Source: [Lactobacillus] timonensis (GTDB taxonomy: Bacteria; Bacillota; Bacilli; Lactobacillales; Lactobacillaceae). Taken from it: 64,000 bases of DNA. The stretch is taken from positions 731,388 to 795,387 of the forward strand of contig NZ_LT964761.1 of assembly GCF_900240275.1 (NCBI RefSeq). Direction: 5' to 3'. Of the stretch, positions 19,375 through 29,048 are shown in pieces (within the stretch, counting starts at the first letter, position 1; every line of letters begins with the position of its first letter). The notes under the pieces are model-generated. The model saw nothing but the letters and a program-made list of their open reading frames with translations, was not told the DNA's origin and made no database searches. The translations under genes were made by a program, and so were the position numbers.

Positions 19375-20646
19375 ATGGACAATCAAGGATTCCAGCACAA
19401 ATTTTGGTTAAAAGTGGTGCTGGTTGGACTACTTGCCGGGTTAATCGGTGGGGGGATTGGAGTCTTCGCCGTTAACGCATGGCAAAATCATGAACAAAAT
19501 ACGGTAACCTCGGTACCAAAGGGGTCAAACAAATCAGGCGGAACTTCCGTTAATAAAAACAAGGCGAACCTGAGCAATCAGTCAACCCGCGCATATGGTG
19601 CGGTAAAGAACTCAGTGGTTAGTGTGCTTAATAAGCAGCGGGTTCAGAATAGTTCTAGCGGCCTGTTTAGCGTCTTCGGGGATGACTCTGATAGCTCAAC
19701 AAAGTCTGGTTCAGGCAAGCTGAAGACGGCCAGTGAAGGCTCAGGGGTTATTTACAAGAAGGATGGCGATTCAGCTTACGTCGTCACCAATAACCACGTC
19801 GTTTCCGGGTCAAACTCCCTGGAAGTAATTCTCAGTAACGGCAAGAAGATGCAAGCTTCAATTGTCGGGACTGATGCGACAACCGACTTGGCAGTTTTGA
19901 AGATCAGTTCTAAGAACATCAAGTCTGTTGCTAGTTTCGGCAACTCCAACGATATTGCAGCCGGGCAAGACGTCTTAGCGATTGGTTCGCCGATGGGCAG
20001 TGAGTACGCAAACACCGTGACGAAGGGGATTATTTCGGCCAAGAAACGGACACTGAAGGTTTCCAGCGGTGATTCTAGTGCTGACTCCAGCAATGCAACG
20101 ACGACCAACGTTATTCAGACGGACGCGGCCATTAACTCCGGGAACTCTGGTGGCCCGCTGATCAATATGGCAGGACAGGTTATCGGGATCAACTCGATGA
20201 AGCTTTCGTCTAATGGTGAAGGCAGCAGTGTTGAGGGGATGGGCTTTGCTATTCCAAGTAACGAAGTCGTCCAGGTAATCAACCAACTGATTAAGCACGG
20301 CAAGGTACAGCGGCCGACACTCGGAATCAGTATGATCAACCTCAGTAACGTGACTAGTGATTCACAAAAGTCCGTTCTGAAATTGCCTAGTTCCGTTAAC
20401 ACTGGTGTGGTGGTTATGAACATTTCTGATGATTCTGATGCGGCCAATGCGGGGATGAAAAAGTATGACGTGATTACCAAGTTTGGTGACAATAAGATTC
20501 ATAGTACCAGTGACCTCAAGAGCGCTCTTTACCGCTACAAGGTTGGTCAGGATGTTAAAGTTACCTACTACCGCGAGGGTAAGCCACACACGTCAACGAT
20601 TAAGCTGACGCAGACGGCGAATGCCAGTGTTGAAAATCAGCAGTAG
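19375..20646 (+). CDS. htrA: Membrane-anchored serine protease HtrA/DegP
   Basis: 423 aa. One N-terminal membrane helix (about 13-35), a Ser/Asn/Lys-rich linker, then a trypsin-like domain with triad His141 (VVTNNHVVSG), Asp171 (TTDLAVLK) and Ser258 (GNSGGPL), and one C-terminal PDZ domain (about 320-410). It degrades misfolded exported proteins at the cell surface. ATG has TGGAGG 9 nt upstream; an 84-nt gap after walJ may carry its own promoter, though no strong one is seen. A terminator follows. Confidence 0.96.
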   Translation: MDNQGFQHKFWLKVVLVGLLAGLIGGGIGVFAVNAWQNHEQNTVTSVPKGSNKSGGTSVNKNKANLSNQSTRAYGAVKNSVVSVLNKQRVQNSSSGLFSVFGDDSDSSTKSGSGKLKTASEGSGVIYKKDGDSAYVVTNNHVVSGSNSLEVILSNGKKMQASIVGTDATTDLAVLKISSKNIKSVASFGNSNDIAAGQDVLAIGSPMGSEYANTVTKGIISAKKRTLKVSSGDSSADSSNATTTNVIQTDAAINSGNSGGPLINMAGQVIGINSMKLSSNGEGSSVEGMGFAIPSNEVVQVINQLIKHGKVQRPTLGISMINLSNVTSDSQKSVLKLPSSVNTGVVVMNISDDSDAANAGMKKYDVITKFGDNKIHSTSDLKSALYRYKVGQDVKVTYYREGKPHTSTIKLTQTANASVENQQ

Positions 20647-20673
20647 ATGGTTGAAACATCGAAAGTATAAATA

Positions 20674-20713
20674 AAATGGTCTCGGCAAATTTCTGCCGGG
20701 ACCATTTTTTTAG
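20674..20713 (+). terminator. Terminator of the walRK-htrA operon
   Basis: A 14-bp stem (AAATGGTCTCGGCA/TGCCGGGACCATTT) with a T7 tract. Confidence 0.93.
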
Positions 20714-20874
20714 ATGATCGTTATGCGTTAAAATAAAAACGTGCCTGAATTAACGAACAATCTGGGTGATTATCCAGGTAAAAGTTTCAGTAAACAGCAG
20801 GTAATCCAGAACGCTTATTCGATTAAGCTGAAAAATATACGATCCAGTGTGCAAGCGGAATGCTGTGAACAGCT

Positions 20875-21186
20875 TGTGGATAACTGTGTGGAAAAAAGTT
20901 TTTCTTATATCTTTTTCGATCAGAAGCGCGGTGAAATGCGGATTAGTGATGTTGATGACTTATCCACAGATGTAGTTGATGACTGTGGATAAGTGGATAA
21001 TTATTTTCAGGTGTGGCGACAAGCCTTGTTGTGACGCGGCTTTCCGCTTGTGCAGACGAACGGTTGTTTCTGTGAAAAAGTGTGGATAAGTCGACTTGTC
21101 CACAGGGGATCAAAAAGCTGCCGTCTTAACGAACAATTAAAGAATAGTGGATAAGTTTCACTGTCTGTGGATAACTCTGTGGAAAA
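20875..21186. other. DnaA-box cluster upstream of rlmH
   Basis: Five perfect 9-mers TTATCCACA/TGTGGATAA lie at 20875-20883 (-), 20960-20968 (+), 20984-20992 (-), 21081-21089 (-) and 21166-21174 (-). Near matches occur at 20887-20895, 20992-21000, 21096-21104, 21146-21154 and 21178-21186. Chance would give well under one in 312 bp. The last boxes abut the rlmH ribosome site, so DnaA may also control rlmH. No dnaA or dnaN is nearby, so it is not the main origin. Off-origin DnaA-box clusters are known in B. subtilis. Confidence 0.85.
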
Positions 21187-21201
21187 CTTGTGGAGGTTAT
21201 A

Positions 21202-21681
21202 ATGAATATTAAAATTATTGGCGTTGGCCGGGTTAAAGAAAAGTACTTTCGAAACGGGATTGCGGAGTATGCCAAACGGCTGGGGCGTTTTTGCAAGTTT
21301 AAGGTTGTCGAAGTTAAAGACGAAAAGGCTCCCGAATCACTGAGTCAAGCCGAAATGGACGAGGTGATGGCCAAGGAAGGCGAACGGATCCTCAACAAGA
21401 TCAGTAATCGGGAGTATGTCTACGCCCTTGCAATTAAGGGTAAAGAATATAGTTCGGAAGAATTTGCTAAAGAAATTAACCAACTAACGGTGTATGGCCA
21501 CAGCGATATCACCTTTGTCATTGGCGGGTCACTGGGACTGTCGCCAGCAGTCCTCAAACGAGCGAATGCGACGGTTTCCTTTGGCCGTTTTACTCTGCCA
21601 CACCAGTTAATGCGCTTGGTGCTCGCAGAACAAGTGTATCGGGCAATGACGATTATTAATGGTCTGCCTTATCATAAGTAG
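21202..21681 (+). CDS. rlmH: 23S rRNA (pseudouridine-1915-N3)-methyltransferase RlmH
   Basis: 159 aa, the exact family length. SPOUT-fold methyltransferase acting on helix 69 of 23S rRNA in the assembled ribosome. The SAM-binding knot is seen as [10 protein letters not shown] and [19 protein letters not shown] near the C-terminus. ATG behind GGAGG; an earlier in-frame ATG overlaps the ribosome site. The 3' end overlaps the convergent glycosylase gene by 26 bp. Confidence 0.97.
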   Translation: MNIKIIGVGRVKEKYFRNGIAEYAKRLGRFCKFKVVEVKDEKAPESLSQAEMDEVMAKEGERILNKISNREYVYALAIKGKEYSSEEFAKEINQLTVYGHSDITFVIGGSLGLSPAVLKRANATVSFGRFTLPHQLMRLVLAEQVYRAMTIINGLPYHK

Positions 21682-22300
21682 TCCAACCGTGGTCAGCACG
21701 GTCGTCGCGTCGTTTGGTATGTGAAACGTAGGGATTACCGTGGATGGTAAACCGGAGTGGCTGCTGAGCGTCCTTACCGGAGGGGTTAACGCCGATCCGT
21801 GGGCCCGCGTCCACCATTAGTGGCGTTTTCGTCGCGGCAAGACGGACTTGAAGTGGGGAGGTACTCATCGCCTGACCGTCAAGCTGACGGTCGTTAATCC
21901 CGAAAGCTTTCATTAATTTGGCAGGGCCGTTACTGACGTTGACCCCGCTGGTCTTGCGGTTAGCAGCCATTTGCTTAGCACCACACCATGGTTCGAGGCC
22001 GCGAATTAAGATTCCCTGTGGTTCACCAGCTGGTTGGGTAACAATGTCGCAACAGACCATCCCCCTGATCTGGTAAATGTACAGGTCGCCGGGGTTTCCA
22101 TACAGTGACGCCGTATAATCGGTGTGCCGGTCGCCAAACGCATGGGAAGCGGAGTCGTTAATGCCCAGGTAGGCTTCGGTTTCGACAATTAGCCCGCTAA
22201 TGGTGCCCTGGGGGCCATGGTAAACTAGTTCGTGGCCGAGCAAGTCTTGAGCAATGGTGGTCGTCGGCCGACCAGTAAAGAAGCGGTTGAATTGATCCAT
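21656..22300 (-). CDS. 3-methyladenine DNA glycosylase (AAG/MPG family)
   Basis: 214 aa. Excises alkylated purines in base excision repair. The catalytic glutamate lies in the signature [11 protein letters not shown] (about 35-45); [12 protein letters not shown] and [15 protein letters not shown] are further family blocks, and ILIRGLEPW is conserved. ATG behind GCGGAGGTG. It converges with rlmH and shares 26 bp with its 3' end. Confidence 0.93.
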   Translation of the reverse strand: MDQFNRFFTGRPTTTIAQDLLGHELVYHGPQGTISGLIVETEAYLGINDSASHAFGDRHTDYTASLYGNPGDLYIYQIRGMVCCDIVTQPAGEPQGILIRGLEPWCGAKQMAANRKTSGVNVSNGPAKLMKAFGINDRQLDGQAMSTSPLQVRLAATKTPLMVDAGPRIGVNPSGKDAQQPLRFTIHGNPYVSHTKRRDDRADHGWTTYDKADH

Positions 22301-22348
22301 GATGCACCTCCGCTTTCAGTATAACCGTGGAAAAAAGGAGAAACAAAC

Positions 22349-23239
22349 ATGAATGTTCGCGTAGAAGAGGGGTGGATGCCCTTTGGCCAGTTTAAAACTT
22401 ACTACCGGATTGTGGGCGAACCCAGTGACTTACCACCGTTGCTTCTGCTGCATGGTGGTCCTGGGTCGAGCCATAACTACTTTGAGCTAATGGATAACTT
22501 AGCGGTAACTAGCAGCCGCCAGCTAGTAATGTACGATCAGTTGGGTTGCGGGAAATCATCCCAGCCTGACGATCAGCCGGAGCTTTATTGTGCGGCTACT
22601 TGGGTGGCCGAGTTGTCTGCCCTGCGAGAACACCTGCACTTGGACCAGGTTCACCTCCTGGGCCAGTCCTGGGGCGGAATGCTGGCGATTATCTACAGCT
22701 GTGACTACCATCCGACCGGCATTAGCAGCCTTATTTTGTCCAGCACCCTTTCTTCAGCACGGCTGTGGGCGGAAGAACAGCACCGCTGGATTTCCTACCT
22801 TTCGCCAGCTGACCAGGAAGCGATTCGCCAGGCTGAAGCAAGTGGCGACTATTCTAATGAAGCCTACAAACTGGCCAATGAGCACTTTATGATTCGCCAC
22901 GCTAGTGCCAAACCGACTGACCAGTCGCCTGAACCGTTAAGGCGACCAAAAGTCGGCGGACAAGTTGCTTACCAGACGGCGTGGGGGCCGAACGAATACA
23001 CCCCGCTTGGCAACCTGCGAGACTATGAATATACTAAACGACTGGTCAGAGTGAAAATGCCCGCGTTAGTCATTAACGGGACAGACGACCTTTGCACGCC
23101 ACTGGTGGCTAAGACAATGGCAGATGCTCTTCCTCATGCTGAATGGGAATTGTTTGCGGGAGCCCGCCACATGGTCTTTGCGGAACAGCCGGAAAAGTAT
23201 CAGCGGTTACTCAGCCGCTGGCTGGCAGATCATGACTAG
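22349..23239 (+). CDS. pip: Prolyl iminopeptidase-type alpha/beta hydrolase
   Basis: 296 aa. The oxyanion-hole motif LLLHGGPGSS is at about 32-41, the nucleophile Ser107 in LLGQSWGGM, the acid near NGTDDLCTP and the histidine in GARHMVFAE. Cytoplasmic enzyme releasing N-terminal proline from peptides, part of the lactobacillar peptidolytic set. ATG with AAAAGGAG upstream, 48 nt from the divergent glycosylase gene. A related tripeptide aminopeptidase activity is an alternative. Confidence 0.88.
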   Translation: MNVRVEEGWMPFGQFKTYYRIVGEPSDLPPLLLLHGGPGSSHNYFELMDNLAVTSSRQLVMYDQLGCGKSSQPDDQPELYCAATWVAELSALREHLHLDQVHLLGQSWGGMLAIIYSCDYHPTGISSLILSSTLSSARLWAEEQHRWISYLSPADQEAIRQAEASGDYSNEAYKLANEHFMIRHASAKPTDQSPEPLRRPKVGGQVAYQTAWGPNEYTPLGNLRDYEYTKRLVRVKMPALVINGTDDLCTPLVAKTMADALPHAEWELFAGARHMVFAEQPEKYQRLLSRWLADHD

Positions 23240-23266
23240 TCCCTGGTGGCTATTTAACAAGTAATC

Positions 23267-23299
23267 GCTGGTCGACATTTATTGTTGACCGGCTTTTTT
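23267..23299 (+). terminator. Terminator after prolyl iminopeptidase
   Basis: GCTGGTC/GACCGGC stem followed by T-rich sequence. Confidence 0.8.
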
Positions 23300-23313
23300 A
23301 TTCAATAATTATT

Positions 23314-23363
23314 TCACATTTGTGACATTTTATATTTGTCTTATAGCAAATATGTGGTATAAT
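23314..23363 (+). promoter_or_regulatory. Promoter with upstream inverted repeat for the small HTH gene
   Basis: TTGTCT (23336-23341) and TATAAT (23358-23363) are 16 nt apart. Eleven bases upstream of the -35 is TCACA-TT-TGTGA (23314-23325), a compact palindrome suited to a dimeric regulator. Confidence 0.55.
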
Positions 23364-23388
23364 AAAAAACGTAAGGGAAGTGAGCATA

Positions 23389-23622
23389 ATGCGGATTAAC
23401 ATTAAGCGCTATTTGAGTGCTAATCACTTGACCATTTATCAGGTTTCTAAGCAGTCCGGATATGGTTACACCACCTTGCATAAGTCGTTTAATAAGGATC
23501 AATCAAGTGCAACACCGCTTAATTTGCGCGACCTGGACGCACTGGCCCGGACGCAACATCTGCATATGTGGGAAGTGTTGAAAGAGTTAGAAACGCACTA
23601 CCTGGTTGATGACGAAGAATGA
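23389..23622 (+). CDS. Small helix-turn-helix (Cro/CI-like) protein
   Basis: 77 aa. An HTH is suggested by [21 protein letters not shown] (residues about 13-33), like the XRE recognition region, followed by [21 protein letters not shown] and an acidic end. The ATG at 23389 with AAGGGA 10 nt upstream is preferred to GTG at 23380, which abuts that site. clpL starts 86 nt after it. A role in regulating itself or clpL is only an inference. Confidence 0.65.
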   Translation: MRINIKRYLSANHLTIYQVSKQSGYGYTTLHKSFNKDQSSATPLNLRDLDALARTQHLHMWEVLKELETHYLVDDEE

Positions 23623-23707
23623 TAGTGGGATGCGGCGGTGTCAATTTTTGGCACCGTTGTGTTGCATTAAGTTAGAAAATGAAATTAGTTTAAGGGGGAC
23701 TGTTCTT

Positions 23708-25849
23708 ATGGCACAAAATCCAGTAGATCCATTCGACGGTGGTATGGATGACCTGTTCAACCAGCTGATGGGCGGGATGAACGGGATGAATTCTGAAAAT
23801 CGTCGTTATTTAGTCAATGGTCGTGAAGTAACGCCAGAAGAGTTTGCACAGTATCGGCGGACGGGACGCTTGCCTGGTGCAGGTACTCAACAGCCCGCCG
23901 CGTCTGGAAAGCAGGGCCAAAAGCCACAAGGAATTTTGGAAAAGCTTGGCCGTAATTTAACGCAGGAAGCAAAAGAAGGAAAACTCGACCCGGTTATTGG
24001 GCGTAATAAGGAAATTCAAGAGACTGCTGAGATTTTGTCACGGCGGACTAAGAATAACCCGGTACTCGTTGGTGATGCTGGTGTTGGGAAGACTGCCGTT
24101 GTCGAAGGTCTTGCTCAAGCGATTGTCAGCGGCGATGTTCCAGCTTCCATTAAAAATAAGCAGATTATCAGTATTGATATTTCTAGTCTGGAAGCGGGTA
24201 CTCAGTACCGTGGCAGCTTCGAAGAAAACATGCAGAAGCTGATTGAAGAAGTAAAGAAACGCGGTAATGTTATTCTCTTCTTTGATGAAATCCATCAGAT
24301 TTTAGGGGCCGGCAGCACTGGCGATAGCAGTGGCTCCAAGGGAATGGCAGATATTTTGAAGCCAGCATTATCTCGTGGTGAAATCACAATTATCGGGGCA
24401 ACGACTCAGGACGAATACCGTAACACGATTATGAAGGATGCGGCATTGTCCCGGCGGTTTAACAGGGTTACTGTTAACGCTCCAAGCAAGGAAGACACTT
24501 TCAAGATCCTGCAAGGACTACGGAAACTCTACGAAAAGCACCACAACGTTGTCTTGCCTGATGACGTCTTAAAGGCGGCAATTGACTACTCTGTCCAATA
24601 CATGCCGCAGCGGAGCCTACCGGACAAGGCAATTGACCTGGTTGATATGACGGCTGCTCACCTTGCTTCCAAGCACCCGGTAAAGAATGCTAAGGAAATT
24701 GAGGCCGAAATTAAGAAGACCGAAGCAAAACAGCAAGAAGCCGTCAAGAAGGAAGACTATCAGGCTGCCCAAAAGGCAAAGGACCAGGTGGCTGACCTGA
24801 AAAAGGAGCTAAAGGATAATTCAACGGCTGATAAAGTCACGGCAACGCCAAACGACGTGGCCCAAGCAGTTGAACGGCAGACTGGGATCCCGGTTTCCAA
24901 GATGGGCGCAAGCGACATTGAGCGGCTGAAGGGCTTAGCAAAGCGTTTGGAAGGCAAGGTTATTGGTCAAGACGAAGCCGTTGAAGCTGTTGCCCGGGCA
25001 ATCCGGCGTAACCGTGCCGGCTTTGACGAAGGCGACCGGCCAATCGGCAGTTTCCTGTTTGTTGGACCAACCGGTGTCGGGAAGACGGAACTGGCAAAGC
25101 AGCTGGCCTTGGATATGTTCGGCAGTGAAGACGACATTATCCGTCTTGATATGTCAGAATACTCAGACCGGACAGCCGTTTCCAAGCTGATTGGGGCTTC
25201 CGCTGGGTATGTTGGCTACGAAGACAACGGCAATACCTTGACTGAAAAGGTACGTCGTCACCCGTACTCAATTGTCCTGCTTGATGAAATCGAAAAGGCC
25301 GACCCACAAGTTATCACCTTGTTGTTACAAGTGCTTGATGACGGACGGTTGACGGATGGTCAAGGAAACACCGTTGACTTCAAGAACACGATCATTATTG
25401 CAACCTCCAACGCCGGCTTCAGTAATGATGCTGACTTGAAGGCCAGTGCAAATGAGACTGACTTGATCAAGAAGCTGACGCCATACTTCCGTCCAGAATT
25501 CCTCAACCGCTTTAACGCGATTGTTGAGTTCCACAGCTTGACAAAGGACGACTTAAAGAAGATTGTCAACCTGATGTTAGCCAACGTTAACAAGACCTTG
25601 GCCAAGAAGGGGATGGACGTTACCGTTTCCGAAGATGCGAAGGACTATCTGATTGACAAGGGGTATGACAAGGCAATGGGTGCTCGTCCACTGCGGCGGG
25701 TCATTGAACAGCAGATTAGGGACAAGGTCACTGACTACTACCTTGACCACCTGGATGTAAAGCACCTGCAGGCAACGATGGAGGACGGCCAGCTGGTTAT
25801 CAGTGAACGTTCTGCAGACGATGTCAAAAATGAGGCGACAAAGGAATAA
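23708..25849 (+). CDS. clpL: ATP-dependent chaperone ClpL
   Basis: 713 aa. The short N-terminus lacks a Clp_N repeat and carries [21 protein letters not shown], typical of ClpL. Two AAA+ domains: Walker [10 protein letters not shown] and [12 protein letters not shown]; then GPTGVGKTE and [13 protein letters not shown] charged coiled region with UVR-like repeats (about 340-400, [16 protein letters not shown]) separates them. It lacks an obvious ClpP-binding loop; ClpL acts as a heat- and acid-stress chaperone. The ATG has AAGGGGG 9 nt upstream; an upstream frame extension has no ribosome site. I see no convincing CtsR or CIRCE site. Confidence 0.93.
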   Translation: MAQNPVDPFDGGMDDLFNQLMGGMNGMNSENRRYLVNGREVTPEEFAQYRRTGRLPGAGTQQPAASGKQGQKPQGILEKLGRNLTQEAKEGKLDPVIGRNKEIQETAEILSRRTKNNPVLVGDAGVGKTAVVEGLAQAIVSGDVPASIKNKQIISIDISSLEAGTQYRGSFEENMQKLIEEVKKRGNVILFFDEIHQILGAGSTGDSSGSKGMADILKPALSRGEITIIGATTQDEYRNTIMKDAALSRRFNRVTVNAPSKEDTFKILQGLRKLYEKHHNVVLPDDVLKAAIDYSVQYMPQRSLPDKAIDLVDMTAAHLASKHPVKNAKEIEAEIKKTEAKQQEAVKKEDYQAAQKAKDQVADLKKELKDNSTADKVTATPNDVAQAVERQTGIPVSKMGASDIERLKGLAKRLEGKVIGQDEAVEAVARAIRRNRAGFDEGDRPIGSFLFVGPTGVGKTELAKQLALDMFGSEDDIIRLDMSEYSDRTAVSKLIGASAGYVGYEDNGNTLTEKVRRHPYSIVLLDEIEKADPQVITLLLQVLDDGRLTDGQGNTVDFKNTIIIATSNAGFSNDADLKASANETDLIKKLTPYFRPEFLNRFNAIVEFHSLTKDDLKKIVNLMLANVNKTLAKKGMDVTVSEDAKDYLIDKGYDKAMGARPLRRVIEQQIRDKVTDYYLDHLDVKHLQATMEDGQLVISERSADDVKNEATKE

Positions 25850-25868
25850 GTGTCGCGTTAAATAAGGA

Positions 25869-25902
25869 AGGCCACTGGCGAAGATTCGCCGGTGGCCTTT
25901 TT
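25869..25902 (+). terminator. Terminator of clpL
   Basis: GGCCACTGGCGA/TCGCCGGTGGCC stem, 4-nt loop, then T5. It also faces the end of the small minus-strand gene at 25906. Confidence 0.92.
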
Positions 25903-25905
25903 GTA

Positions 25906-26040
25906 TTATCGATGATTGTTGTAGTAGATAGCCAAGAGGACAATCAATACTAAAACAATGATTGCGGCAATTGGGTTACGGTTGAACAGCATATGGAATA
26001 AGCGGACTTGGCCGATCCCCAGTGGCAGAAAATTGATCAT
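25906..26040 (-). CDS. Small single-span membrane protein (44 aa)
   Basis: A short ORF with ATG preceded by GAGGAG at 8-nt spacing. It begins MINFLPLGIGQVRLFHML and has one hydrophobic helix, IAAIIVLVLIVLLAIYY, before a short basic end NNHR. Convergent with clpL and divergent from cardiolipin synthase. Function unknown. The hydrophobic profile and ribosome site support reality; no homologue is claimed. Confidence 0.6.
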   Translation of the reverse strand: MINFLPLGIGQVRLFHMLFNRNPIAAIIVLVLIVLLAIYYNNHR

Positions 26041-26153
26041 TTTCTCAACTCCTCATAATTTATCAATATTATAGCTGAAATGATTGGCTATTGGTTACTG
26101 AAAAGCATTGCGTTAAAATAGCAAGGAGTAAACAAAAGGGGGGCTCTTTGGCC

Positions 26154-27623
26154 ATGCTGACGTGGGACATTATTAAATGGATACTTTTGGCAATTATCAT
26201 CATTAACACGGTGATTGCCTTCATTACGGTATTCCGAGAAAAAAGAGACATTGCGGCGACGTGGGCCTGGCTACTCGTGTTAACCTTCCTGCCGGTAGTC
26301 GGTTTTATCGTTTACGCCTTTTTGGGGCGGAAGCTACCGGCCAAGAAAATGGGGCGGATCAAGACAGAAACCCAGTTAGAGCTCAGCGAAGCTCTCGACG
26401 CCCAGAAAAAACGATTCCAGCGGATGCGCCGGCCAGAAGAAAACACGATGCGGGTTTACCGGCGAACGATCATGCTTTTCCAAAGTATCGATGATTCCTT
26501 TGTCACCCAGCATAACCACGTTGACGTTTTTACCGATGGGCACAAGCTATTTCAGAAGATGCTAGACGATATTGCGGCTGCCAAGCACAGTGTTCATATC
26601 GAATTCTACACGATTTATAATGACCGGATCGGTAACCAATTACGAACGATCCTGGAACAAAAGGCGGCTGAAGGAGTCGAAATTCGGGTCCTTTATGATT
26701 CTTGGGGATCAATGGGAGTTAAGCCGAGTTTTTATGACCACCTGCGGGAAAACGGCGGCCAGGCAGAACCTTTCTTGACAACGAAGAGCAACTTGTTTGA
26801 CTTCCGACTGAACTATCGTGACCACCGGAAAATTGTTGTTATTGACGGTCAGCTGGGATATGTCGGCGGCTTTAACGTTGGCGATCAATATCTCGGGAGA
26901 GTTGAAAAGTTTGGTTACTGGCGAGATACCCATCTCCGGATTGTCGGTGGGGCAGTGTACTCACTGCATCAGCGGTTTGTTCGTGACTGGAACGCTTCTG
27001 CCAGCACCAAAAACGATCGAATCGAACACTATAAACCCTACTTTCCCGAAATCGATGTCCCCGCTGCCGAGGGGCATACAGCCTTACAAGTAGTCTCTAG
27101 CGGTCCCGATTCTCGTCTTCAGCAGATTAAGCTAGGTTACTTACGGTTGATTAACGCCGCCCAGGATCACATTTGGATTCAAACGCCCTATTTGATTCCG
27201 GATGACAGTGTTCTAGATGCTTTGAAGATTGCGGCTCATTCGGGGATTGACGTGCGAATCATGGTCCCATGCAAGCCTGACCACCCCTTCGTGTACCGAG
27301 CAACACAGTACTATGCCAACTACCTTGCTGATGAAGGGGTGACGATCTACTACTACATGAATGGTTTCATTCACGCGAAGACGATGGTTATTGACGGCAA
27401 AATGGGTTCTGTCGGGTCGGCTAACATGGACTTTCGGAGTTTCAAACTCAACTTTGAAATTAACTGTTTCATTTATGACCACTGGCTGGTGGACTACCTG
27501 GAAAAAGTGTTTGTTGATGACATTCGCAACTGTCACGTCATCACTCCGGAAATGTTTAAGCAGCAGCCGCGTTGGTTGAAATTTAAGCAGCGGTTTTCGC
27601 GGCTCCTATCACCAATTCTCTAA
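26154..27623 (+). CDS. cls: Cardiolipin synthase
   Basis: 489 aa. Two N-terminal membrane helices (about 4-24, 36-57), then two phospholipase-D HKD motifs: NYRDHRKIVVIDG and MNGFIHAKTMVIDG. It joins two phosphatidylglycerols into cardiolipin. ATG chosen with GGGGGG 10 nt upstream; the TTG two codons before is equally possible. Monocistronic by position. Confidence 0.93.
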   Translation: MLTWDIIKWILLAIIIINTVIAFITVFREKRDIAATWAWLLVLTFLPVVGFIVYAFLGRKLPAKKMGRIKTETQLELSEALDAQKKRFQRMRRPEENTMRVYRRTIMLFQSIDDSFVTQHNHVDVFTDGHKLFQKMLDDIAAAKHSVHIEFYTIYNDRIGNQLRTILEQKAAEGVEIRVLYDSWGSMGVKPSFYDHLRENGGQAEPFLTTKSNLFDFRLNYRDHRKIVVIDGQLGYVGGFNVGDQYLGRVEKFGYWRDTHLRIVGGAVYSLHQRFVRDWNASASTKNDRIEHYKPYFPEIDVPAAEGHTALQVVSSGPDSRLQQIKLGYLRLINAAQDHIWIQTPYLIPDDSVLDALKIAAHSGIDVRIMVPCKPDHPFVYRATQYYANYLADEGVTIYYYMNGFIHAKTMVIDGKMGSVGSANMDFRSFKLNFEINCFIYDHWLVDYLEKVFVDDIRNCHVITPEMFKQQPRWLKFKQRFSRLLSPIL

Positions 27624-27729
27624 CATGAAGTTATTAATCGATTAATCAAGCCCTTTCAACTCTTAGAAAACGCTTTACATCTCATTAAAAGGGTCTTTTA
27701 ATTAAATGTAGAAGGAGTGTTATGATGTC

Positions 27730-29046
27730 ATGCAGCAAAAGAAAATTAGTGTTTGGGCGTTAACGCGCATCACGATTGTCAATATGATGGGTTCCGGGAC
27801 GATCCTGCTTCCTTCGAACCTGGCAACTGTTGGTAACCTCTCGATCATGGCTTGGGCCATTACTACCTGCGGGGCGTTAATGCTCGCCTTTGGCTTTGCC
27901 CGTGCCGGTTCGTATAGTGAACGAACCGACGGGATGGGTGGCTATGCCGAGTACGTTTTTGGTCGAGCGGGAGCTTTTCTTGCTGACTATACTTATGCTA
28001 TTTCCGAATTAATTTCTGATGTGGCCCTGGCGGTGTCTTGTACCGGTTACTTTGCGGGCTTTATGGGCTGGAAGCTGGACTCCATGGGAATGGCTTTAGT
28101 CACGACTGCTACCCTGTGGCTGGCATCCTTTTTGAATATCATTGACGAACGACTAACCGTTCATATTTCCACTTTAGCGGCCCTCGGGGTCATTGTTCCG
28201 TTACTGTTCTTGATTACTTTTGGTTGGCACTGGTTCCGGCCGTCTGTCTACGTTGGCTCTTGGAACCCGCATCATTATTCACTGGTGACGGGGATGAATA
28301 AGTCGGTAGCCATTACTCTCTGGGCCTTTCTGGGATTGGAATCTGCTTGTGCAAACATGGGAAAGGTTGATAATCCGCGGAAAAACGTCCCAATTGCGGT
28401 CACGCTAGGAACCGGGATTGTGGCAATTTTCTATGTGATGTCTAGTGTTGTTGTTCAGGGGATTTTACCAGCGTCGACACTAGTTAAGACGGATTCACCA
28501 TTCGGCCTTGTCTTTGCAACGCTTTTTACCCCGGTCGTGGGACAAATTGTCATGGTAGTTATGGTGATGGCCTGCTTTGGCTCCCTGGTGACCTGGCAAT
28601 TCACTTTGGCAGAAGTGTTCCGTTCTTCGTCGGAAAAGGGATATTTCCCGAAAATTTTTTCCTACGTTAACCGCCGTGACGTTGCGGTACCTGGATTATT
28701 AATTTTAACGGCGATTCAAACCGTCTTGGCAATTCAAACGGCGAGTCCGAGCTTGGAAAAACAGTACCTGGAAATTGTTAATATTTCTGTCTTTACTAAC
28801 TGTATTCCTTATTTATTGTCGATGGCTTCGCTGGACGTTATGCAACGGCGAGCGCGTATTACCAAAAAACGGACTCGCTGGGTGAACATCATAGTAATGA
28901 TCTTTACGCAGCTTTACACTATCTACACCATTACCCAGTGTGGGATGTCGACCATCTTCTGGGGAATGGTTGTTATCTTTGTCGGCTGGCTAATCTACGG
29001 CCTAATTTCGTATAACTTTGACCTGGAGCATGACATTCGTCCGTAG
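27730..29046 (+). CDS. APC-superfamily amino acid antiporter, PotE-like paralogue
   Basis: 438 aa, about 12 membrane segments. Clear paralogue of the antiporter at 5355-6674: VNMMGSGTILLPS, GMGGYAEYVFGRAG, ITLWAFLGLESACANMG and WQFTLAEVFRSSSEKGYFPK correspond block by block. No decarboxylase adjoins it, so the exchanged pair is unknown; ornithine, agmatine or another amino acid/amine are possible. Start ATG with AAGGAG about 12 nt upstream. Followed by a parS-like site and a terminator. Confidence 0.85.
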   Translation: MQQKKISVWALTRITIVNMMGSGTILLPSNLATVGNLSIMAWAITTCGALMLAFGFARAGSYSERTDGMGGYAEYVFGRAGAFLADYTYAISELISDVALAVSCTGYFAGFMGWKLDSMGMALVTTATLWLASFLNIIDERLTVHISTLAALGVIVPLLFLITFGWHWFRPSVYVGSWNPHHYSLVTGMNKSVAITLWAFLGLESACANMGKVDNPRKNVPIAVTLGTGIVAIFYVMSSVVVQGILPASTLVKTDSPFGLVFATLFTPVVGQIVMVVMVMACFGSLVTWQFTLAEVFRSSSEKGYFPKIFSYVNRRDVAVPGLLILTAIQTVLAIQTASPSLEKQYLEIVNISVFTNCIPYLLSMASLDVMQRRARITKKRTRWVNIIVMIFTQLYTIYTITQCGMSTIFWGMVVIFVGWLIYGLISYNFDLEHDIRP

Positions 29047-29048
29047 GG

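Noticed and set aside
20741-20992. 83-codon ORF upstream of rlmH
   Set aside because: GTG start without a ribosome site, and its codons run through the DnaA-box cluster; the frame looks accidental.
27664-27680. cre-like sequence GAAAACGCTTTACA before the second antiporter
   Set aside because: The central AANCG part fits, but three consensus positions fail; not strong enough to call CcpA control.
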